A DNA stretch of 64,000 nucleotides from DASZIT01 sp963770635 (GTDB lineage: Bacteria; Actinomycetota; Acidimicrobiia; Acidimicrobiales; RAAP-2). The position numbers and the translations under genes were made by a program. Positions 60,368-64,000 of the stretch are shown in pieces; position 1 is the first letter of the stretch; every line of letters begins with the position of its first letter. The notes under the pieces were generated by a model. It was given only the letters and a program-made list of their open reading frames with translations. It had not been told where the DNA came from and did not search any database. The stretch covers positions 434,001 through 498,000 of the forward strand of contig CAVYQI010000003.1 of the NCBI GenBank assembly GCA_963770635.1, written 5' to 3'.

Positions 60368-61805
60368 CGTCGACCGGCAGCCGGCCGACACCTTCAGCGG
60401 GACCGGGATGGTGACCACCTTCCGCGGGCCGTATTCCAACGGTCCGCCTCCCGGCGACCTGGCCGTCCACACCCCGACCCTCGACCAATTCGGACTGCGG
60501 GAGCTGGGACGGGTCCTCACCATCGGTCTGGTGATGCTGGGCTCACTCCTCCGCATCGCGCCCCGGAAACTCGCCCGGGTCGGGCAGAGCTGGTCGGTCA
60601 TCACGGCCGGAGCGGTGGTGGACGGATTCGAGAAATTGGGCCCGACCTTCGTCAAGCTCGGTCAGCTGGTTGCCTCGTCACCCGGGTTGTTCCCCACCCC
60701 GCTGGCCGACGCCTGCCAACGATGCCTCGACGAGGTGCCGCCGTTTCCCTCCGACACCGTGCACCGGCTAATTCGCGAGGACCTGGGGCGGCTGCCGGCC
60801 CAGCTCTTCCGTTCGTTCGACGACCGGTCGCTGTCGGCCGCTTCCATCGCCCAGGTCCACGCCTGTGTGCTCCCCGACGGGCGCGACGCGGTGGTCAAGC
60901 TTCAACGCCCCGACATCGCCCGCCGGATGAACACCGACCTGCGCATCCTGCACAAACTGGCGCGGCTCCTGGCCCGAACCAAGGCCGGCGCCCGGTTCAA
61001 CGCCCCGGCCATCATCGAAGACCTCCACCACGTGACCAACCAGGAGCTCAACTTCGCCCTCGAAGCCCACCGCCAGGCTTCCTTCCGGGATCACATCGGC
61101 GCCTTCGGTGACAACCGCTGGGTGACGGCGCCGGAGGTCTACTGGGACTATTGCGGGCCGCACCTGATCTGCATGGAGCGCATGGTCGGCATCCCCATGG
61201 ACGCGTTCGACACCATCCGGGAGCGGGACATCGACGCCGAACTGGTCCTCCGCCGCGGCTGCAAGGCGTGGCTGGAGGCAGCTCTGGTCCATGGGCCGTT
61301 CCACGGCGACATGCACGCCGGGAACATGTGGCTCCTCGACGACGGGCGCTGCTCGTTCCTCGATTTCGGCATCATGGGGGAGTTGGACGCCACCTGGAAG
61401 CAGTTCCTCGCCGATGTCCTCCTCACCATCCTGTTCGATCGTGACTACACCCGCATCGCCCGGGCTTTCCGCCACGTCGAGATCTTTCCCGCCTCCATGG
61501 AGCTCAGCGACGAGATGGTCGGCCTCCAACTCAAAGTGGTCCTGGACCCGCTGCTCGACCAGTCGGTGTCCGGCCTCAACCTCGGAGAGCTGCTCAAACA
61601 GGCGTTCGACATCGCCGAGTCGCTCGGCGCCACCGCCCCCCGGGAGATGGTGCTCATCGCCAAACAGCTGCTCTACCTCGAGCGGTATACCAAGGCGCTG
61701 GTCCCCGACTACCTGATGGTCAACGACCCGTTTCTGGTCAGGAACATCTTCCCCGACGCCGCGGTGGCCAAAGCCGGCGAGCTCGGGATCCAACTCCCCC
61801 AGTAG
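60360..61805 (+). CDS. ABC1/AarF (UbiB-like) atypical kinase
   Basis: This is a protein-kinase-like-fold ATPase of 481 residues. It has the ABC1 hallmark KxGQ (FVKLGQLVASSPGLFP), the nucleotide-lysine strand DAVVKLQRP, the catalytic HGDMHAGNM and LDFGIMGEL. No second membrane anchor is obvious beyond a hydrophobic stretch near residue 55. UbiB-family members help quinone or lipid metabolism. The GTG overlaps the TetR stop by 8 bases, which makes it probably part of the TetR transcript. Confidence 0.87.
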   Translation: MGDVDRQPADTFSGTGMVTTFRGPYSNGPPPGDLAVHTPTLDQFGLRELGRVLTIGLVMLGSLLRIAPRKLARVGQSWSVITAGAVVDGFEKLGPTFVKLGQLVASSPGLFPTPLADACQRCLDEVPPFPSDTVHRLIREDLGRLPAQLFRSFDDRSLSAASIAQVHACVLPDGRDAVVKLQRPDIARRMNTDLRILHKLARLLARTKAGARFNAPAIIEDLHHVTNQELNFALEAHRQASFRDHIGAFGDNRWVTAPEVYWDYCGPHLICMERMVGIPMDAFDTIRERDIDAELVLRRGCKAWLEAALVHGPFHGDMHAGNMWLLDDGRCSFLDFGIMGELDATWKQFLADVLLTILFDRDYTRIARAFRHVEIFPASMELSDEMVGLQLKVVLDPLLDQSVSGLNLGELLKQAFDIAESLGATAPREMVLIAKQLLYLERYTKALVPDYLMVNDPFLVRNIFPDAAVAKAGELGIQLPQ

Positions 61806-61818
61806 CCGGGTGACGGAC

Positions 61819-63255
61819 TTACGGCCGCAGGTCGAAGGCGTCCAGCTTGGGCGTCTCCATCTCGGCGCGGAACCGGCCGAAGGACCAGGGCCAGGTGGCC
61901 GGGATGCCTCGGTCGTCGAGATACCAGCTGCGACAGCCGGTGACCCAGATGGTGTTGGCGGCGGCGGCCACCCGTTCGGCCTCCAAGGTGTCGGTGGCCG
62001 ACCGGGTGGCACTGATCTCTCGGCACTGACCGGAGCGGACCAGCTCGATCAGCTGCATGATGTACCCGAATTGCATCTCCGCCACCTCGATGAGGGAGAA
62101 ATTCCCGACCGGGCCATTGGGGCCGTTGACCATGGCGAAATTGGGGAACTCGGGTATCGATATCGACAGGTAGGCACTCGGTCGGTCGGCCCACACCTTG
62201 GCCAGGTCGGTCCCGTCGCGTCCGATCACCGACATCGGTCGCATGAACGCATCGACCTTGAATCCGGTGGCGAGCACGATGACGTCGAGCTCATGCAGCT
62301 CTCCATCCGCCGTGCGGATCCCCCGAGCCTCGACGTGGTCGATCGGCTCGGTGACCAGCTCGGCATTCCCCTTCTGGATGCTCTCGTAGAAGTTGGGGGA
62401 GATCACCAGGCGCTTGCAGGCCGCCCGGTAGTTGGGACGCAGCTGTTCGCGGAGAACCGGGTCGGTGACTTTCGTTTCGAGGTTCTGCCGGCACATGTCG
62501 GCGATCATCGCCATCTCCGGCGACCCGGCGTCCACGATGCCGTTGGCGAAGTTGGTGAACAGCTCGGACAGGCTCTGGTGCAGCTGCTCGAGTTTGGCCG
62601 GGTTCCGAGTCCAGTCGGCCCGTTCCTCGTCGCCATAGGCGGGATTCTCCTGGGGCATGATCCACTGGGCGGTCCGTTGGAAGAGGGAGAGTCTCTGCAC
62701 CCGGTCGACGATCCCTGACACCATCTGTACCGCCGTCGATCCGGTTCCGATGATCCCGACCCGGGCGCCGTCGATGGTCGCCCCGTGATCCCATCGGGAG
62801 CTGTGGAAGACGGATCCTGCGAAGGTGTCGATGTCCTTGATGTCCGGATAGTTCGGATGGTGCAACACCCCGGTGGCGGCGATGACGAAATCAGCGACAT
62901 CGTGGTGGCCGGCCGCGGTGTCGAGATGCCAGCGGTCGTTCCAGGTACAGGCGGTGATCTCCTCCCCGTACCGGATGAGCCGGTCGACCTGATGGTCACG
63001 GGCCACCTGCTCGAGGTAGGCCTGGATCTCCTGGCCAGGCGAGAACGGATGGCTCCACTCCGGATTGAGGTGGAACGAGTAGCTGTAGAGGTGGGAGGGG
63101 ACGTCGCAGGCGATGCCCGGATAGGTGTTCTCCCTCCACGTCCCGCCGAGGCGGTCGGCCTTCTCGTAGACGGTGACATCGTCGAAACCGGCCTCGGTCA
63201 GCTTGATGGCACTGAGGATCCCGGCCATCCCGGCTCCGATGATCGCGACACGCAT
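61819..63255 (-). CDS. Flavin monooxygenase, Baeyer-Villiger type
   Basis: This 478-residue FAD/NADPH monooxygenase has an FAD Rossmann motif at the start (IIGAGMAGI), the NADPH motif GIIGTGSTAVQ, and FAGSVFHSSRW followed by D. The last matches the Baeyer-Villiger fingerprint FxGxxxHxxxW(P/D). It would insert oxygen next to a ketone carbonyl or oxidise heteroatoms. GGTWRENTYPGIACD is also typical of the family. A TACGGT box lies 6 bases before the ATG. It converges on the ABC1 kinase gene. Confidence 0.88.
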   Translation of the reverse strand: MRVAIIGAGMAGILSAIKLTEAGFDDVTVYEKADRLGGTWRENTYPGIACDVPSHLYSYSFHLNPEWSHPFSPGQEIQAYLEQVARDHQVDRLIRYGEEITACTWNDRWHLDTAAGHHDVADFVIAATGVLHHPNYPDIKDIDTFAGSVFHSSRWDHGATIDGARVGIIGTGSTAVQMVSGIVDRVQRLSLFQRTAQWIMPQENPAYGDEERADWTRNPAKLEQLHQSLSELFTNFANGIVDAGSPEMAMIADMCRQNLETKVTDPVLREQLRPNYRAACKRLVISPNFYESIQKGNAELVTEPIDHVEARGIRTADGELHELDVIVLATGFKVDAFMRPMSVIGRDGTDLAKVWADRPSAYLSISIPEFPNFAMVNGPNGPVGNFSLIEVAEMQFGYIMQLIELVRSGQCREISATRSATDTLEAERVAAAANTIWVTGCRSWYLDDRGIPATWPWSFGRFRAEMETPKLDAFDLRP

Positions 63256-63261
63256 ACCGAC

Positions 63262-63267
63262 ACCGTA
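63262..63267 (-). promoter_or_regulatory. -10 hexamer TACGGT for the monooxygenase, leaderless type
   Basis: On the minus strand TACGGT ends 6 bases before the ATG at 63255, with no Shine-Dalgarno. Confidence 0.45.
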
Positions 63268-63375
63268 GGGCGCCGGGCCTGACTTTTCCCGTTTCACCGG
63301 CCGCAGTTCCGGGGATGATCGCAGCATCCGGCGGTAACGTTCCCCGGGCATCGCCGAGATGCGTTGAGAGAACAT

Positions 63376-63387
63376 CCCCCGCGGGGG
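63376..63387. promoter_or_regulatory. 12-bp palindrome upstream of mscL
   Basis: CCCCCGCGGGGG is a perfect palindrome 10 bases before the mscL ribosome site. It could be an operator or a compact leader hairpin; nothing here decides. Confidence 0.3.
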
Positions 63388-63408
63388 CGGTCAAGCAAGG
63401 AGATGGTC

Positions 63409-63822
63409 ATGCTCAAGGGTTTCAAGAATTTCCTCATGCAGGGTGATCTGATCGTGATTGCGGTCGGCCTGGTGGTAGCTCTGGCCTTCAGCACCTTGAT
63501 CAAGGCATTCACCGACAGCATCATCACCCCACTGGTCAACGCCATCGGCGGGAAGTCATCGGCTGCCGGTCTCGGCTGGATTCTCAACGGCCAGACCATC
63601 AACGTCGGGGCCTTCGTCTCGGCGGTCATCTACTTCATCATCTTCATGGCCGTCATCTACTTCGTCCTGGTCGTCCCCTACAAGGCCTATATGAACAAGC
63701 TGGGCAAGACCGTGTTCGGCGACCCGCCCCCGACCAAAAAGTGCCCGTACTGCCTGTCCGGCGACCTCCCGGTGGAAGCCACCCGGTGCAAGTACTGCGC
63801 CAGCGAGCTGTCGGCCGCCTGA
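63409..63822 (+). CDS. mscL: Large-conductance mechanosensitive channel MscL with a C-terminal zinc ribbon
   Basis: MscL opens under membrane tension to release solutes during osmotic downshock. This 137-residue form starts with LKGFKNFLMQGDLIVIAVGL, whose amphipathic N-helix and first membrane helix match the family. The second helix is FIIFMAVIYFVLVVPYK. Instead of the usual cytoplasmic helix bundle end it carries CPYC...CKYC, a four-cysteine zinc ribbon. AAGGAG lies 6 bases before ATG 63409; the ATG at 63403 touches the ribosome site and is unlikely. Confidence 0.93.
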   Translation: MLKGFKNFLMQGDLIVIAVGLVVALAFSTLIKAFTDSIITPLVNAIGGKSSAAGLGWILNGQTINVGAFVSAVIYFIIFMAVIYFVLVVPYKAYMNKLGKTVFGDPPPTKKCPYCLSGDLPVEATRCKYCASELSAA

Positions 63823-63853
63823 GCCGGGACGGGAGCTGAACCGGGCATCCCGG

Positions 63854-63859
63854 TAAGGT
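63854..63859 (+). promoter_or_regulatory. -10 hexamer TAAGGT for the last LLM gene, leaderless type
   Basis: TAAGGT ends 7 bases before the ATG at 63867. It has no accompanying Shine-Dalgarno. Confidence 0.4.
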
Positions 63860-63866
63860 CTCGTTG

Positions 63867-64000
63867 ATGCGCATCGGTGTCGTATTCCCGCAGACCGAAC
63901 TCGGCGGCGACGTGGCGTCGGTCCGTTCCTACGGCCAAGGAGTCGAGGGGCTTGGCTTCACCCACCTCCTCACCTACGACCACGTGGTCGGCGCCGATCC
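63867..64000 (+). CDS. Luciferase-like (LLM) oxidoreductase, 3' end outside the window
   Basis: Only 44 residues are visible. They begin RIGVVFPQTELGG and continue to GLGFTHLLTYDHVVG, the first beta-alpha unit of the F420-dependent LLM family. No cofactor residues beyond this can be checked. It lies 44 bases after mscL on the same strand and seems to have its own leaderless start. Confidence 0.8.
   Translation, partial: MRIGVVFPQTELGGDVASVRSYGQGVEGLGFTHLLTYDHVVGAD

Overview
The window is very GC-rich, densely packed DNA from a member of the Actinomycetota. The evidence is a FurA-KatG pair, a MarP-type membrane protease, two F420-type luciferase-like oxidoreductases, actinobacterial GH15 and acyl-CoA carboxylase architecture, an MscL with a zinc ribbon, and many starts that look leaderless (a TANNNT -10 hexamer 6-8 bases before the start codon). 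An Acidimicrobiia-like lineage is my best guess, but it is inference. No plasmid, phage, insertion sequence or CRISPR array is visible. At least eight genes, including the essential dnaX and the conserved recR, carry single-base frameshifts, mostly in G or C runs. Between the shifts the reading frames are perfectly preserved, so I read most of these as consensus errors in the assembly rather than dead genes.

Layout. 1-4.7 kb: NADH dehydrogenase II (cut by the left edge), PhoU, FurA-KatG. 4.7-9.3 kb: aspartokinase and aspartate-semialdehyde dehydrogenase diverging from two cyclophilins, then an S51 peptidase. 9.3-16.5 kb: an alpha/beta hydrolase with a histone-like tail, an SDR, 3-hydroxybutyryl-CoA dehydrogenase, ethylmalonyl-CoA mutase (MeaA), an epsilon-like small protein and propionyl-CoA carboxylase beta. 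16.8-24.1 kb: a small coupled ORF and a branched-chain amino acid type ABC transporter with a fused LivH-LivM permease and two unknown envelope proteins. 24.1-27.3 kb: epimerase, crotonyl-CoA carboxylase/reductase and thiolase. 27.4-33.5 kb: methyltransferase, SixA, RecR, DnaX, SRP RNA, two tRNA-Ser genes and TadA. 33.6-41.7 kb: CoA transferase, a GatC/AtzG-like small protein with an amidase, a trehalase-glucose dehydrogenase-metallohydrolase operon, and MarP. 42-52 kb: envelope and secreted proteins, an antiporter, two paralogous membrane esterases on either side of tRNA-Lys, and a DMT transporter. 52-56.5 kb: LysS and a metallophosphoesterase-MprF-like fusion. 56.6-64 kb: methyltransferase, LLM oxidoreductase, ferritin-like protein with a TetR regulator and a perfect 30-bp operator, an ABC1 kinase, a Baeyer-Villiger-type monooxygenase, MscL, and a second LLM oxidoreductase cut by the right edge.

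How the genes work together. Thiolase, 3-hydroxybutyryl-CoA dehydrogenase, crotonyl-CoA carboxylase/reductase, epimerase, ethylmalonyl-CoA mutase and propionyl-CoA carboxylase beta form most of the ethylmalonyl-CoA route, which assimilates acetyl-CoA (or handles C4/C5 acyl-CoAs) without isocitrate lyase. It sits here as two clusters about 8 kb apart with a Liv-type importer between them. The most unusual single gene is the 993-residue fusion of a calcineurin-like phosphoesterase, a multi-pass membrane region and an MprF-like DUF2156 domain, translationally coupled to lysS. Two start regions (furA and the DMT transporter) have hairpins that pair with their own Shine-Dalgarno sequence.
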